Of a stretch of 64,000 bases of DNA, positions 7,393 through 16,859 are shown piece after piece. Below the pieces are notes generated by a model, which saw only the letters and a list, made by a program, of their open reading frames with translations, was not told the origin of the DNA and ran no database searches. Source of the stretch: CBDIBC01 sp965276635. GTDB taxonomy: Bacteria > Actinomycetota > Acidimicrobiia > Acidimicrobiales > Palsa-688. The first letter of the stretch is position 1, and the number at the start of each line of letters is the position of its first letter. The stretch is taken from NCBI GenBank assembly GCA_965276635.1, contig CBDIBC010000004.1, forward strand, positions 620,001-684,000. The letters are read 5' to 3'. The position numbers and the translations under genes were made by a program.

Positions 7393-8868
7393 TCACGGAT
7401 CGGCGGTGAGATCGGTGGTCAGGAGGACTCCCGGGTTGAGCACGCCGTCGGGGTCCCAGGCCGCCTTCACGGCCCGCATCATGTCCCGCTCCGGCCGGCT
7501 GCGGGCGGCGGGCATCCAGGCCGCCTTGGCCCGCCCGATGCCGTGCTCGGCGCTGATGGACCCGCGCCGAGCCAGGACCAGGCGCAGCACGGCGTCGTCC
7601 ACCCGCTCGTCGTCGGGTGCGAGGCCGGTGACGTTGACATGCAGGTTCCCGTCACCGAGGTGGCCGAAGAGGAAGACGGTGGCCGCCGGGTCGGTGTCGG
7701 CCACCGCCGCCCGGACCTCGGTGACGAAGTCGGCCAGCCGGTCGACGGGCAGCGTCACGTCGAGCTTGTGGGCCACGCCGGTGCTGGCGATGGCCTCGGT
7801 GTGGCGCTCCCGGTATGCCCACAGGCGTTGGCGACCGGGCCCGTCGGTGGCGATGGCGGTGGCGTCGTCGGGCAGGTCGAGGTCGGCGAGCGCGGCGAAG
7901 AGGGCGGTGCTCGGATCGTCGTGGCCGGCGCACTCCACCACCAGGTAGGCCGGGTGCGCACCGGGCAACGGGCGGGGCAGGCCGCCATGGGCGCAGACCA
8001 GGTCGAGGCCGTCGGCGAAGAAGATCTCGGCTGCCTCCAGGCCGCTGGCCCGGCGGCGGATGGCCGACACGACGTCGAGGGCGGCCGCCATGCCGGGCAG
8101 GCCGACGAGGGCGACGACCCGCTCGGACAGGTCGGGAACGAGCCGCAGCCGCGCCGCGGTCACGAACGCCAGCGTGCCCTCGCTGCCGACGAGCAGTTGC
8201 GAGAGGTCGTAGCCGGTGTTGTCCTTGACCAGGCCGTCGAGGCGGGAGATCACCTGCCCGTCGGCCAGCACCGCCTCCAGGCCGAGGACCTGGGCGCGCA
8301 TGGATCCGTAGCGCAGGACGTGCAGCCCACCGGCGTTGGTGGCCACCATGCCGCCGACGGTGGCGGATTGGCGCGCCGCCAGGTCGACGGGGAAGGACCA
8401 CCCGACGGCCGCCGCCGCCTCCTGGAGGCGGACGAGCGGCACCCCGGCGCCGGCGGTGACCTGGCCGGCCACCACGTCGGGGCGGTCGAGATGGTCGAGG
8501 CGGACCGCGCTCACCACGACGGGAGCGACGCCGCCGGCCGGGCCAGGGACCCCGCCGCCGACCAGGCCGGTGTTGCCGCCCTGGGGGACGACCGGCACCC
8601 GGGCCCCGGCGCAGGCGGCCAGCACCGCAGCCGTCTCGGTGGTGGTGCCGGGGCGGACCACGGCGAGCGAGGGGCCACCGAAGCGGCCGGTCCAATCCCG
8701 CTCGTAGGAGGACCGGACCTCGGGGTCGGTCAGGACGTGGCGGTCGCCGACCACGGCCCGGAGCGCCTGGAGGAGCGAGCCGGGCAACGCCCCGGCGTGA
8801 CCACCCGCCGGATGCTCCCGACCAGCGGCGTCGGGAGGACGGGCGTCGGGGAGACGGGCGTCGGGCAT
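7393..8868 (-). CDS. FAD-linked 2-hydroxyacid oxidoreductase (GlcD/Dld-like)
   Basis: 491 residues. The FAD-binding PCMH fold has VPQGGNTGLVGGG and SATVGGMVATNAGG, then KDNTGYDLSQLLVGSEGTL; the C-terminal FAD-oxidase domain has FGHLGDGNLHVN and SAEHGIGRAK, ending in DPDGVLNPG. Family members oxidise D-lactate, glycolate or D-2-hydroxyglutarate. The N-terminus is extended by a short PDA-repeat (PDARLPDARPPDA) not needed for the fold. It stands alone, unlike the glcDEF operon at 43.5-47.2 kb, and is divergent from a crotonase gene. Confidence 0.9.
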   Translation of the reverse strand: MPDARLPDARPPDAAGREHPAGGHAGALPGSLLQALRAVVGDRHVLTDPEVRSSYERDWTGRFGGPSLAVVRPGTTTETAAVLAACAGARVPVVPQGGNTGLVGGGVPGPAGGVAPVVVSAVRLDHLDRPDVVAGQVTAGAGVPLVRLQEAAAAVGWSFPVDLAARQSATVGGMVATNAGGLHVLRYGSMRAQVLGLEAVLADGQVISRLDGLVKDNTGYDLSQLLVGSEGTLAFVTAARLRLVPDLSERVVALVGLPGMAAALDVVSAIRRRASGLEAAEIFFADGLDLVCAHGGLPRPLPGAHPAYLVVECAGHDDPSTALFAALADLDLPDDATAIATDGPGRQRLWAYRERHTEAIASTGVAHKLDVTLPVDRLADFVTEVRAAVADTDPAATVFLFGHLGDGNLHVNVTGLAPDDERVDDAVLRLVLARRGSISAEHGIGRAKAAWMPAARSRPERDMMRAVKAAWDPDGVLNPGVLLTTDLTADP

Positions 8869-8933
8869 CCGCCCATCCTTACCCGGTCCGGACTTCCCGC
8901 CGTAGCATGTGGGTCCCCGATCTGGAGGTTCTC

Positions 8934-9770
8934 GTGACCGAGGTTCCCGTGACCGATGCCGCCGAAGCGCCTCGCGTGACCTGGACGATCGACGCCGGCG
9001 TGGCCGACGTGCGCCTCAACCGGCCCGAGAAGCTCAATGCGGTCGACGCCGCCATGTTCGGGGCGTTGGGCGAGGCAGGTGACGCCATCGGGGCCGATCG
9101 ATCGGTCAGGGCCGTGGTCATCTCTGGCGCCGGGCGGGCGTTCTGCGCCGGGATCGACCTGGGCGCCCTCAGCCAGCTCAGCGACCACGGTGGCGTGTCC
9201 CTCGGTGCGGCGCTGACCGAGCGCCCGGCCGGTCGGCTCACCAACGGCGGGCAGCACGCCGTCTGGGCCTGGCACCAGATCGAGGTCCCCGTTATCGCCG
9301 CCATCCAGGGCGTGGCGTTCGGTGCCGGCCTGCAGCTGGCGCTGGGCGCCGACCTGCGCTTCGTGCACCCGGAGGCCCAGCTGTCGGTGCTGGAGATCCG
9401 GTGGGGTCTGGTGCCGGACATGACCGGGACCCACCTGCTGGCCGGCCTGGTGGGGCCGGACGTGGCCAAGGAGCTGACCTGGACGGGGCGGCGGGTCAGC
9501 GGCGTAGACGCGGTGGGCATCGGCCTGGCCACCCGATGCGTGGACGAGCCGTACGAGGAGGCCATGGCGGTGGCCCGAGACGTGGCCACCCGGAGCCCGC
9601 ACGCCATCCGGGCGGCCAAGGCGCTCCTGGACCGAGTAGCCGACGCCGACGCCGCCGATCAGTTCCTGGCCGAGGAGCGAGAGGCGCGGGCCCTGATCGG
9701 CAGCCCGAACCAGCGGGAGGCCGTCCGGGCGGGGCTCGAGGACCGGCCGCCGGTGTTCGAGGATGTCTGA
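8934..9770 (+). CDS. Enoyl-CoA hydratase/isomerase (crotonase family)
   Basis: 278 residues from GTG 8934, which has GGAGG (8924-8928) at good spacing; the upstream ATG at 8907 overlaps a TAGCAT -10 box and is less likely. The crotonase oxyanion-hole elements are SGAGRAFCAGIDL and QGVAFGAGLQLAL. The active-site segment EIRWGLVPDMTGT resembles the E..GL..D..GT pattern of dienoyl-CoA isomerases more than the two-Glu hydratase pattern, so isomerase activity is a reasonable inference. Acts on a CoA thioester in fatty or aromatic acid degradation. Confidence 0.88.
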   Translation: MTEVPVTDAAEAPRVTWTIDAGVADVRLNRPEKLNAVDAAMFGALGEAGDAIGADRSVRAVVISGAGRAFCAGIDLGALSQLSDHGGVSLGAALTERPAGRLTNGGQHAVWAWHQIEVPVIAAIQGVAFGAGLQLALGADLRFVHPEAQLSVLEIRWGLVPDMTGTHLLAGLVGPDVAKELTWTGRRVSGVDAVGIGLATRCVDEPYEEAMAVARDVATRSPHAIRAAKALLDRVADADAADQFLAEEREARALIGSPNQREAVRAGLEDRPPVFEDV

Positions 9771-9824
9771 TCCGGCTCCGGGTGAGCCGCCTAGTGGGCT
9801 GCGGTGCCGTACTCTGGCCGTACT

Positions 9825-10130
9825 GTGACTGAGACCGAATGCTCCCATGACGATGGCACCGTGGATGCGCCGACGGACCTGACGGCGGATGTGACCGACC
9901 TCACCGCAGAGCTCGAGCCCGTCATCAGCGCCTGGCGGAGCGAGATCGACGGGCAGACCTCGGTGTCGGCGTCGGATGTCCAGGACCGCCTGCTCGACCT
10001 GTGGCGGCGGCTGCCCGAGGGCGACGTGCGGGCTGGGGTGGAGCGCTGGTTGACCGAGACGTTGGAGCGGAGCCTCTACTCGGTGTCCGACATCGACGCC
10101 CGCCTCGAAGGCGTGCTCACCACCGCCTGA
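9825..10130 (+). CDS. Hypothetical acidic helical protein
   Basis: 101 residues, not recognised. It is acidic and predicted to be mostly helical, with a central WRSEIDGQTSVSASDVQDRLLDLW segment split by a turn. No signal peptide or membrane segment. GTG 9825 is preferred because a TACTCT box (9810-9815) lies 9 bases upstream; GTG 9804 is the longer option. It stands between the crotonase and a convergent DUF1501 gene. Confidence 0.55.
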   Translation: MTETECSHDDGTVDAPTDLTADVTDLTAELEPVISAWRSEIDGQTSVSASDVQDRLLDLWRRLPEGDVRAGVERWLTETLERSLYSVSDIDARLEGVLTTA

Positions 10131-10170
10131 CCTGCCGCCGCTGCTCCAGGGGCATCACACCAGGTGAGCG

Positions 10171-11412
10171 TCACACCAGGGTGAGCGTCGGGAAGGTGCC
10201 GCCGACGAACGGCTTGGGATCCACGCCCAGGACGGAGCCGAGCACGCTGGCGTAGACCGAGCGGAAGTCGACGGTGTGGCGGAGGTTCCCGTTGGCGTCC
10301 AACGCGGTCAACGACGGCTGCTCGCCGAGGAACCCCCCGCGGACCCGGGGGCCGACCACGAGGACCGGGCCGGCCGTGCCGTGGTCGGTGCCGCCGCTGG
10401 CGTTCTCCGCCGGCCGGCGCCCGAACTCGGTGTAGACCACGGTGACGACGTCACGGCCCGCCGGGATCGCCGCCATGCGGGCCAGGAACGGGCCCAGGCC
10501 GGCGTCGAGAGCGCTGAGCATCCGCTCCTGGTCGACCCGTTCGTCGGCGTGGGTGTCGAAGCTGGACAGGCTGGCCCCGTACACCTGGGTCGGGAGGCCA
10601 GCGGCGATGAGGTCGGCGATCACCTGCAGCTGGCCGGCCAGGGCTCCGGTGGTGGTGGTGGTGGTGGTGGTCGTGGTGGCCGCCGACGGGGTGGCGGCGG
10701 GACGGGCCCGGGCCAGCTGCTTCTGCACGGCGAGGAGGTCGCGGCCGGACGTGGCCGTGGCCTGCTCCAGCGCGCCGCGATCGGATCCGGGGCGTACCAG
10801 GTTGGCGTAGGCGACCGCGATGGCGCCCCCGCCGGGCACATGGACGGTGTCGCCGGTGACCGCCGCCGCCGCCTGCGTGTCTCCGCGGAGGGCGAGGGGA
10901 AGGCTGGCGCCGACGTTCACGGCCCGCAACGGGTCGGTGCCGGTGGCGTCCAGCCATCGGCCCAACCAGCCTGGGCCAGTGCCCTCCCCGGGATTGGCGG
11001 TCTGCCAGATGTCCATGGACTCGAAGTGGCTGAGCGACGGGTTCGGGTAGCCGACGCCGCGGACGATGGCCAGCTGCTTGGCCGACCAGGCGGCGTGGAG
11101 GTGAGTGAGCGTCGGGTTCAGGGCCAGTCCGTCGCCGATCGGTAGGACCTGGTCCGGTCGGTAGGCGAGGTTCGGTCGGGCCGCGTGGTACGCAGGGTCG
11201 TCGACGGGGACGACGGTGTTGAGGCCGTCGTTGCCGCCGTAGAGGGTGATCAAGACCAGGCGGCCGTGACCGTGGGCGAACGAGGTGGTGCCGGCGCGGC
11301 CGGTGCCGGGCCAGGCCGTGAGGCCGGTGCCGACGGCGACGCCGGCCGCGCCGGCGACCCCCGCCCCGATCAGCACCCGCCGGCGGGTGAAGGACCGTGG
11401 TGGGCTCGCCAT
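10171..11412 (-). CDS. DUF1501 protein with Tat signal
   Basis: 413 residues. The ATG at 11412 has GGAGG seven bases upstream; an ATG two codons earlier overlaps the DUF1800 stop (ATGA) but is only one base from the same site. A twin-arginine signal (FTRRRVLIGAG) precedes an Ala/Gly-rich hydrophobic segment, so the folded protein is exported. DUF1501 proteins have a sulfatase/alkaline-phosphatase-like fold: LITLYGGNDGLNTVVP at the start and GGTDHGTAGPVLVVG near the end. A run of ten Thr in mid-protein comes from a GGT microsatellite. Function is unknown; DUF1800-DUF1501 pairs are widely conserved. Confidence 0.88.
   Translation of the reverse strand: MASPPRSFTRRRVLIGAGVAGAAGVAVGTGLTAWPGTGRAGTTSFAHGHGRLVLITLYGGNDGLNTVVPVDDPAYHAARPNLAYRPDQVLPIGDGLALNPTLTHLHAAWSAKQLAIVRGVGYPNPSLSHFESMDIWQTANPGEGTGPGWLGRWLDATGTDPLRAVNVGASLPLALRGDTQAAAAVTGDTVHVPGGGAIAVAYANLVRPGSDRGALEQATATSGRDLLAVQKQLARARPAATPSAATTTTTTTTTTGALAGQLQVIADLIAAGLPTQVYGASLSSFDTHADERVDQERMLSALDAGLGPFLARMAAIPAGRDVVTVVYTEFGRRPAENASGGTDHGTAGPVLVVGPRVRGGFLGEQPSLTALDANGNLRHTVDFRSVYASVLGSVLGVDPKPFVGGTFPTLTLV
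10648..10679. repeat. GGT trinucleotide microsatellite
   Basis: Eight consecutive GGT units followed by degenerate copies encode the poly-Thr linker of the DUF1501 protein. In-frame expansion or contraction would change linker length only. Confidence 0.9.
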
Positions 11413-11414
11413 GG

Positions 11415-12677
11415 TCATGCCTCCACGTACTCGGGGCTGGCCACGGCCATGGCGGTGAGCAGCCGGGGGTTGCCGACCGTGTGCGACAGGGCCGCAGCCG
11501 TCGTCGACCCCCAACCGTCGAGCCCGAGCAGGTCGGCGGCGGCGTCGGCCCGCGCCGACGGCGCCGCCGCTTCGATGGCGCTCAGATCGGCGGTCCGCAC
11601 CAGCCGCTCGGCCGCGCCGAGGCGGGCCAGAGCGGTCGCCGTGTCCAGCCAGTACCCGTTCTGGCCCCACCCCCCGACGCTGGGCGGGTCGAAGGGAACC
11701 TGGGCCAGGGCGCGCGCCGCGGCGGGCAGGCCGGTGGGCGCCACCCCCAGGGCCCGGGCCGCGCCGACCAGGTACTCGATCGGCTGTTTGACCAGACCGG
11801 TACGGGACGGATCGGAGAGGAACGCCGGATGGCCGAAGATGGCGCGCAGCAGCCCCGTCAGGTCCAGGTCGCGGCCGAAGGCGGGAGCCAGATCGTGGAC
11901 CACCGGATCGGTCGGTGCCACCGGGTAGGCCAGGTGGCTCCACAGCTTGGCCGTGACGAAGCGGGCCGAGGTGGGCTGGGCCACGATGCGGTCGATGATG
12001 GCGTCGCCGTCGAAGTCGGCGGTGGCGCCGAGGAAGGTCTTCGCCCCGCCGTCGTGGGTCCTGGCCACCTGCCGCCACTCGTCGGTGTGGCGATCGTACG
12101 CCCACCCGGTGAAGCCCCGGGCGGCGGCGACCACGTCGTCCTGGGTGTAGTTGCCGATGCCGAGCGTGAAGAGCTCCATGAGCTCCCGGGCGAAGTTCTC
12201 GTTGGGGTGGCTGGCCTTGTCGCTGGCCGTGTCCAGCCAGATCATCATGGCGCCGCCCTTGGCCACCGCCTTGACCAGGTCGCCGAAGTGACCGGCCCCC
12301 GCCGTGCGGAACACCTGGTTCTGCAGGTACATGAGCTTGGGGTCGCGCACCTTGCTGACTGCGGTGGCGAAATGCCCGTGCCACAGGAGCGTCAGCTTCT
12401 CGCGCAGTGGGGTGGACGTGGCCGCCATCCGCCCCATCCACCAGGTCTGCAGGGCCGTCAGCTCGGCGTGGGGCGGACGGAACTTCGGTTGGTACGGGGC
12501 AAAGGTGGGCGGGGTGACGGCGTCGCCGGCGGCATCCGCTGCGCTGAGGCCGGCGATGAGCTGGTCGACGGCGGCGCCGTATCCACCGGCGGCGACCGCG
12601 TCGAGCTCGCGGCCGCGGAGACCGAAGCCGGCGCGCCGGTAGAGGAGGGCGACGTCGCTCCGGGTCTGGTCGGCCAT
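11415..12677 (-). CDS. DUF1800 family protein
   Basis: 420 residues from ATG 12677 (MADQTRSDVALLYRRAGFG). An upstream in-frame ATG at 12701 is possible. Diagnostic DUF1800 segments are LLYRRAGFGLRG, LTLLWHGHFATAVSKV, the NENFARELMELFTLGIGNYT core and the C-terminal GWGQNGYWLDT. No clear signal peptide. Its function is unknown. It is translationally coupled to the exported DUF1501 protein, so the two probably form one system. Confidence 0.9.
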   Translation of the reverse strand: MADQTRSDVALLYRRAGFGLRGRELDAVAAGGYGAAVDQLIAGLSAADAAGDAVTPPTFAPYQPKFRPPHAELTALQTWWMGRMAATSTPLREKLTLLWHGHFATAVSKVRDPKLMYLQNQVFRTAGAGHFGDLVKAVAKGGAMMIWLDTASDKASHPNENFARELMELFTLGIGNYTQDDVVAAARGFTGWAYDRHTDEWRQVARTHDGGAKTFLGATADFDGDAIIDRIVAQPTSARFVTAKLWSHLAYPVAPTDPVVHDLAPAFGRDLDLTGLLRAIFGHPAFLSDPSRTGLVKQPIEYLVGAARALGVAPTGLPAAARALAQVPFDPPSVGGWGQNGYWLDTATALARLGAAERLVRTADLSAIEAAAPSARADAAADLLGLDGWGSTTAAALSHTVGNPRLLTAMAVASPEYVEA

Positions 12678-12774
12678 GTCATCATTCCGCCGCACCGACA
12701 TGATCGAAGTGTGAGCGTGGGGTGAGGATGCAGCGGGTAGATGTCCCACCGTCCGTTTTTCGAGGAGGGTCCCT

Positions 12775-13476
12775 GTGGTCGACACCGTCAACCCGCACCA
12801 GAACGTCAGCTTCCCCAGCAACGGGAGCGAGGCCCACGGCTACTTCGTGGCGACGGAGGGAGGCCGGGGGCCCGGTGTCATCGTCATCCAGGAGTGGTGG
12901 GGTCTGACCTCGCACATCGTCGACATCAGCAACCGGCTGGCTCGTGAGGGGTTCGTGGTCCTGGCCCCCGACCTGTTCGGGGGACCGACGACCCACGATG
13001 CCGGTGAGGCCGAGACCATGATGCGCGAGCTGCCTGCCGAGCGGGCGGCCCGGGACCTGGGTGGCGCCGTGGACTACCTGCTCGGGCGGGAGGAGGTGAC
13101 CGGCCCGACCGTCGGCGCCGTCGGGTTCTGCATGGGCGGCGGCCTGGTGATCCAGCTGGCGCAGCAGGAGGGGGCGAGGATCGCCGCGGCCGTGCCCTTC
13201 TACGGGGTCCTGGCCGAGGTGCCCGACAACCTGGGCGGGATCACCGCCCGGATCCAGGGCCACTACGGCGAGCAGGACGAGTTCGTCCCACAGGACAAGG
13301 CCCAGGCGCTGGCCGACCAGATCGAGGCGCAGTCCGGCAGCAAGCCGGAGATGCACTTCTACCCGGCCGGACATGCCTTCGTGAACGACGAGAACCTCCT
13401 GGGCACCTACGATCCCGACCAGGCCGCCACCGCTTGGAGCCGGGCCGTGGCCTTCCTGCACGCCCAGCTGGGCTGA
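12775..13476 (+). CDS. Dienelactone hydrolase family protein
   Basis: 233 residues, GTG start with GAGGAGGG about five bases upstream. The alpha/beta-hydrolase fold has VIVIQEWWGL early, the nucleophile motif GFCMGGG with Cys instead of Ser (typical of dienelactone hydrolases), and a catalytic His in AGHAF near the end. Hydrolyses dienelactones or similar esters in aromatic ring degradation; no other ring-cleavage gene is adjacent, so the substrate is open. Confidence 0.9.
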   Translation: MVDTVNPHQNVSFPSNGSEAHGYFVATEGGRGPGVIVIQEWWGLTSHIVDISNRLAREGFVVLAPDLFGGPTTHDAGEAETMMRELPAERAARDLGGAVDYLLGREEVTGPTVGAVGFCMGGGLVIQLAQQEGARIAAAVPFYGVLAEVPDNLGGITARIQGHYGEQDEFVPQDKAQALADQIEAQSGSKPEMHFYPAGHAFVNDENLLGTYDPDQAATAWSRAVAFLHAQLG

Positions 13477-13510
13477 GCGCTGCTGCGGGCTGAGCGGTCC
13501 GGCTGGGCGC

Positions 13511-14323
13511 TCAGGCGGCCCGGCAGCTCCAGCGTCCGTCGGTGCCGTCGAGGTGCAGGGGCAGGCCGAAGGCGGCGGAGAGGGCCTCGGCGCACAGCGC
13601 GTCGGCGATGGGCCCGGCCGCCACCACTCGACCTTCGCGGAGCAGCAGCACGTGGCTGAACCCGGCGGGGATCTCCTCGACGTGGTGGGTGATCATCACC
13701 AGGGGCGGCGCGGCATGGTCGGCGGCCAGCGCGCCGAGCCGTCCCACCAGCCGCTCGCGGCCACCCACATCGAGGCCGGCGGCGGGCTCGTCGAGCAGGA
13801 TCAGCTCCGGTTCGGCCATGAGGCTGCGGGCCAAAAGCACCTGCTGGCGCTCCCCTTCGGACAGGACACCGAACGGCCGGCCGGCGATGGCGCCGAAGCC
13901 GGCCAGCTCGAGCAGCCGTCGAGCCCGTTCCTGCTCCTCGTCGCTGTAGGAGTGCCACCACGGCTCCAGCGCCCCGTGGGCGGCCGACACGACCACCTCG
14001 GCGGCGGTCAGGGAGGGGACGAGCATCTTGGCGACGGCGGCGCTGACCAGGCCGATCCGTTGCCGCAGCTGGCGGACGTCCACCCGGCCGAGTCGCCGGC
14101 CCAGTATCTCCACCGTCCCCCGGGTGGGGTGGAGGTAGCCCGACGCCAGCTGGAACATGGTCGTCTTGCCCGAGCCGTTGGGCCCCAGCACCGCCCAGCG
14201 CTCCTGGGCCTCCACCACCCAGTCGATGCCGAAGAGGACGGGGACCTCGACCCGGTCCAGGTCGACGGCAGCGAAGCGCAGGGCAGCGTGGGTCGCGCGA
14301 GCAGTGGGGGCTGTGGGGGCCAT
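13511..14323 (-). CDS. ABC transporter ATP-binding protein (solitary)
   Basis: 270 residues from ATG 14323. Walker A GPNGSGKTT, signature LSEGERQQ, Walker B LILLDEPAAGLD and the switch His in ITHHVEEI are all present and intact. It resembles the ModF/YlmA subgroup of ATPases that lack a neighbouring permease. No membrane protein is adjacent, so partner and substrate are unknown. A TACCCT box lies 11 bases before the start. A much longer upstream frame overlapping argS is spurious. Confidence 0.9.
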   Translation of the reverse strand: MAPTAPTARATHAALRFAAVDLDRVEVPVLFGIDWVVEAQERWAVLGPNGSGKTTMFQLASGYLHPTRGTVEILGRRLGRVDVRQLRQRIGLVSAAVAKMLVPSLTAAEVVVSAAHGALEPWWHSYSDEEQERARRLLELAGFGAIAGRPFGVLSEGERQQVLLARSLMAEPELILLDEPAAGLDVGGRERLVGRLGALAADHAAPPLVMITHHVEEIPAGFSHVLLLREGRVVAAGPIADALCAEALSAAFGLPLHLDGTDGRWSCRAA

Positions 14324-14449
14324 TGGAGCAGCCGAGGGTAGCGGGCCGCGGGATCTGGCGTCCGGGTGCCCCGGGCGATCCGGGTGCCGTCGGTACCGTG
14401 GTCCGGTAGCGTTGTCGAGGGGGCAAAGTACTGACCGGAGGCAACAGCG

Positions 14450-14983
14450 ATGACGACGGCACCTGACGATCCGGGATCGAGCGTCGGCGGCGGGCATTGG
14501 GTGCTCGACGGCGAGCGGAGCTCGGTGACCTTCCGGTCCACGAGCCTCTGGGGGCTGATCAGGGTCAAGGGACGGTTCACCGCAGCGCGAGGAGAGGCCC
14601 AGGCCGCTTTGGACGGCGCCGCCAGCGGACAGCTGGTGGTCGACGCGGCATCCGTGGAAACCGGCAACAAGAAGCGGGACACCCATCTGCGCTCGGCGGA
14701 CTTCTTCGACGTGGCTGCGCACCCCGAGGTCACCTACGAGGTCTCCCAGGCCACGCTGACGGGTACCGACAGTGTGCGGCTGGTCGGCGTGCTCAGCGTC
14801 GCCGGCCAGCGCCGCCCGCTGGAGCTCGACGCCACCCTCAGCGAGCGAGACGACACCGGCCTCACGATCGTGGCCGCCACCACCGTCGACCGCTCCCAGT
14901 TCGGCCTGAGCTGGAAGAAGATGGGGATGACCAAGATGGCGACCCCCGTCGCCATCACGGCGCGCTTCGCGCCGGCCGGCTGA
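14450..14983 (+). CDS. YceI family protein
   Basis: 177 residues with GGAGG eight bases before the ATG. YceI hallmarks are WVLDGERSSVTF at the start, then KRDTHLRSADFFD and FGLSWKK. YceI proteins form a lipocalin-like barrel that binds isoprenoid chains. There is no signal peptide, so this copy is cytoplasmic. It is followed by argS. Confidence 0.9.
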   Translation: MTTAPDDPGSSVGGGHWVLDGERSSVTFRSTSLWGLIRVKGRFTAARGEAQAALDGAASGQLVVDAASVETGNKKRDTHLRSADFFDVAAHPEVTYEVSQATLTGTDSVRLVGVLSVAGQRRPLELDATLSERDDTGLTIVAATTVDRSQFGLSWKKMGMTKMATPVAITARFAPAG

Positions 14984-15052
14984 CCGCTCCTCTCGCGCCC
15001 ACTCCGGCGCCCCGCACCGCGTACGGGTTCGCCAGGCCCGGCGCCGGCTTGG

Positions 15053-15058
15053 GACACT
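15053..15058 (+). promoter_or_regulatory. -10-like box GACACT before argS
   Basis: GACACT ends 6 bases before the argS ATG and there is no Shine-Dalgarno sequence, consistent with a leaderless start. Confidence 0.35.
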
Positions 15059-15064
15059 GGCCAG

Positions 15065-16834
15065 ATGGCCGGATTGCTTCTCGATCTCACCCACCGCCTG
15101 CAGGCCGCGTTCGCCACCGTCGACCCCGGCGCCGATCCGGTGGTCCGACCGTCCAGCCGGGGGGGCTCCGACTTCCAGGCCAACGGTGCGCTCGCCCTCG
15201 CCAAGCGGATGGGTCGGCCTCCCGCCGAGGTGGCGGCGCAGGTGCTGGCGGCCGCCGATCTGGCCGACATCTGCTCGGCGGCCGAGGCGGCACCCCAGGG
15301 ATTCATCAACCTGTCGGTGGCCGACCGCTATCTGGCCACGGCGCTCGGCGCAGTGGCCGCCGACCCGCGGCTCGGCGTGCCCGCCGCCGAGAAGCCGTGG
15401 ACGGTGGTGATCGACTACTCGGCCCCGAACGTGGCCAAGGAGCTGCACGCCGGGCATGTGCGCACGACGATCGTCGGTGACGCGCTCTGCCGCCTGGCCA
15501 CGTTCGCCGGCCACCACGTGGTGCGCGAGAACCACATCGGCGACTGGGGCACCCCCTTCGGGATGCTGATCGAGCACCTCGTCGACGTGGGGGAGCAGAC
15601 CAGCATCGAGGAGCTGTCCGTCGGCGACCTGGACGGCTTCTACCGTCAGGCCCGATCGGCGTTCGACTCCTCGCCGGCGCTGCAAGAGCGCAGCCGGCGC
15701 CGGGTCGTGCTCCTGCAGTCCGGGGACGCCGAGACCCTGCGCTTGTGGCGGATCCTGGTCGACGAGAGCATGCGGTACTTCTCCGAGGTCTACCGCCGCC
15801 TCGGCGTGCTCCTGGCTCCGGAGGACGTGGTGGGGGAGAGCTTCTACAACGACCTCCTGCCCGTCGTGGCGGCCGAGCTGGACGCCAAGGGCCTGCTCGT
15901 CGACAGCGAGGGGGCGCGCTGCGTCTTCCCCGCCGGGTTCACCAGCCGGGACGGCCAGCCCCTACCGCTCATCGTGCAGAAGTCCGACGGCGGGTTCAAC
16001 TACGCGGCGACCGACCTGGCCGCGCTGCGGGACCGCTTCGGGCGTCTCGGCGCCGACCGGGCGCTCTACGTGGTCGGGGCCACGCAGGCCCAGCACTTCG
16101 CCATGTGCTTCGCCGTGGGCCGGCTGGCCGGGTGGGTGCCGACCGGGGCCGAGCCCATCCACGTGACCATCGGCTCCATGCTCGGAGCCGACCGGAAGAT
16201 GTTCCGGTCACGGCGCGGGGAGTCCGTGAAGCTGATCGAGCTGGTCGACGAGGCCGTGGCGCGCGCCGCGGTGGCCGTGGCCGACAAGAGCCCCGAGCTG
16301 GATCCCGCCGACCGGGCCGCGGTGGCCCAGATGATCGGCGTCGGCGCCCTGAAGTACGCCGACCTGTCCACCGACCGCCAGCGCGAGTACGTGTTCGACT
16401 GGGATCGGATGCTGGCCTTCGAGGGGAACACCGCCCCCTACCTGCAGTACGCCCACGCCCGGATCCGCTCCATCTTCCGGCGGGCTGAGCGCGACGGCCT
16501 GGTCGCCGACCAGGGTCGGTCCGGCCACAGTCGGTTCGGCCACGGCACCGTGCCCGTTGCCCTCGCCGAGCCGTCGGAGCGGGCGCTGGGCCTGCGACTG
16601 GTGGCCCTCGACGGCGCGGTGGCCGCGGCCCTGGACACCTGGAGCCCGCACAAGGTGTGCACGTACCTGTTCGAGCTGGCCGGCGCGTTCACCACCTTCT
16701 ACGAGAGCTGCCCCGTGCTGCGCGCCGCCGACGACACGGTCCGCGACGGCCGCCTTGAGCTCTGTGCCCTGACCGCCGCCGTCCTCGCCCAAGGCCTCGC
16801 TCTCCTCGGGATCGACGCTCCCGACCGCATGTAG
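15065..16834 (+). CDS. argS: Arginyl-tRNA synthetase
   Basis: 589 residues, normal length. The N-terminal additional domain is followed by SAPNVAKELHAGHVRTT, where HAGH is the class I HIGH motif, and by HIGDWGTPFGML, typical of ArgRS. The KMSKS-equivalent is KMFRSRRGE. The C-terminal helical anticodon-binding domain starts near LQYAHARIRSIFRRA. It charges tRNA-Arg with arginine in the cytoplasm. No second copy is seen in the window. Confidence 0.96.
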   Translation: MAGLLLDLTHRLQAAFATVDPGADPVVRPSSRGGSDFQANGALALAKRMGRPPAEVAAQVLAAADLADICSAAEAAPQGFINLSVADRYLATALGAVAADPRLGVPAAEKPWTVVIDYSAPNVAKELHAGHVRTTIVGDALCRLATFAGHHVVRENHIGDWGTPFGMLIEHLVDVGEQTSIEELSVGDLDGFYRQARSAFDSSPALQERSRRRVVLLQSGDAETLRLWRILVDESMRYFSEVYRRLGVLLAPEDVVGESFYNDLLPVVAAELDAKGLLVDSEGARCVFPAGFTSRDGQPLPLIVQKSDGGFNYAATDLAALRDRFGRLGADRALYVVGATQAQHFAMCFAVGRLAGWVPTGAEPIHVTIGSMLGADRKMFRSRRGESVKLIELVDEAVARAAVAVADKSPELDPADRAAVAQMIGVGALKYADLSTDRQREYVFDWDRMLAFEGNTAPYLQYAHARIRSIFRRAERDGLVADQGRSGHSRFGHGTVPVALAEPSERALGLRLVALDGAVAAALDTWSPHKVCTYLFELAGAFTTFYESCPVLRAADDTVRDGRLELCALTAAVLAQGLALLGIDAPDRM

Positions 16835-16859
16835 GCCGTGAACGCCCAGCTGTGGTCGA

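Noticed and set aside
10171..12441. 756-residue fusion of the DUF1501 protein with an upstream segment
   Set aside because: The N-terminal part is low-complexity Arg/Gly antisense-type sequence over DUF1800, and a Tat signal and GGAGG mark the real start at 11412.
13511..15685. Single 724-residue ORF on the minus strand
   Set aside because: Only the C-terminal 270 residues match a family (ABC ATPase); the rest is the shadow of YceI and argS.
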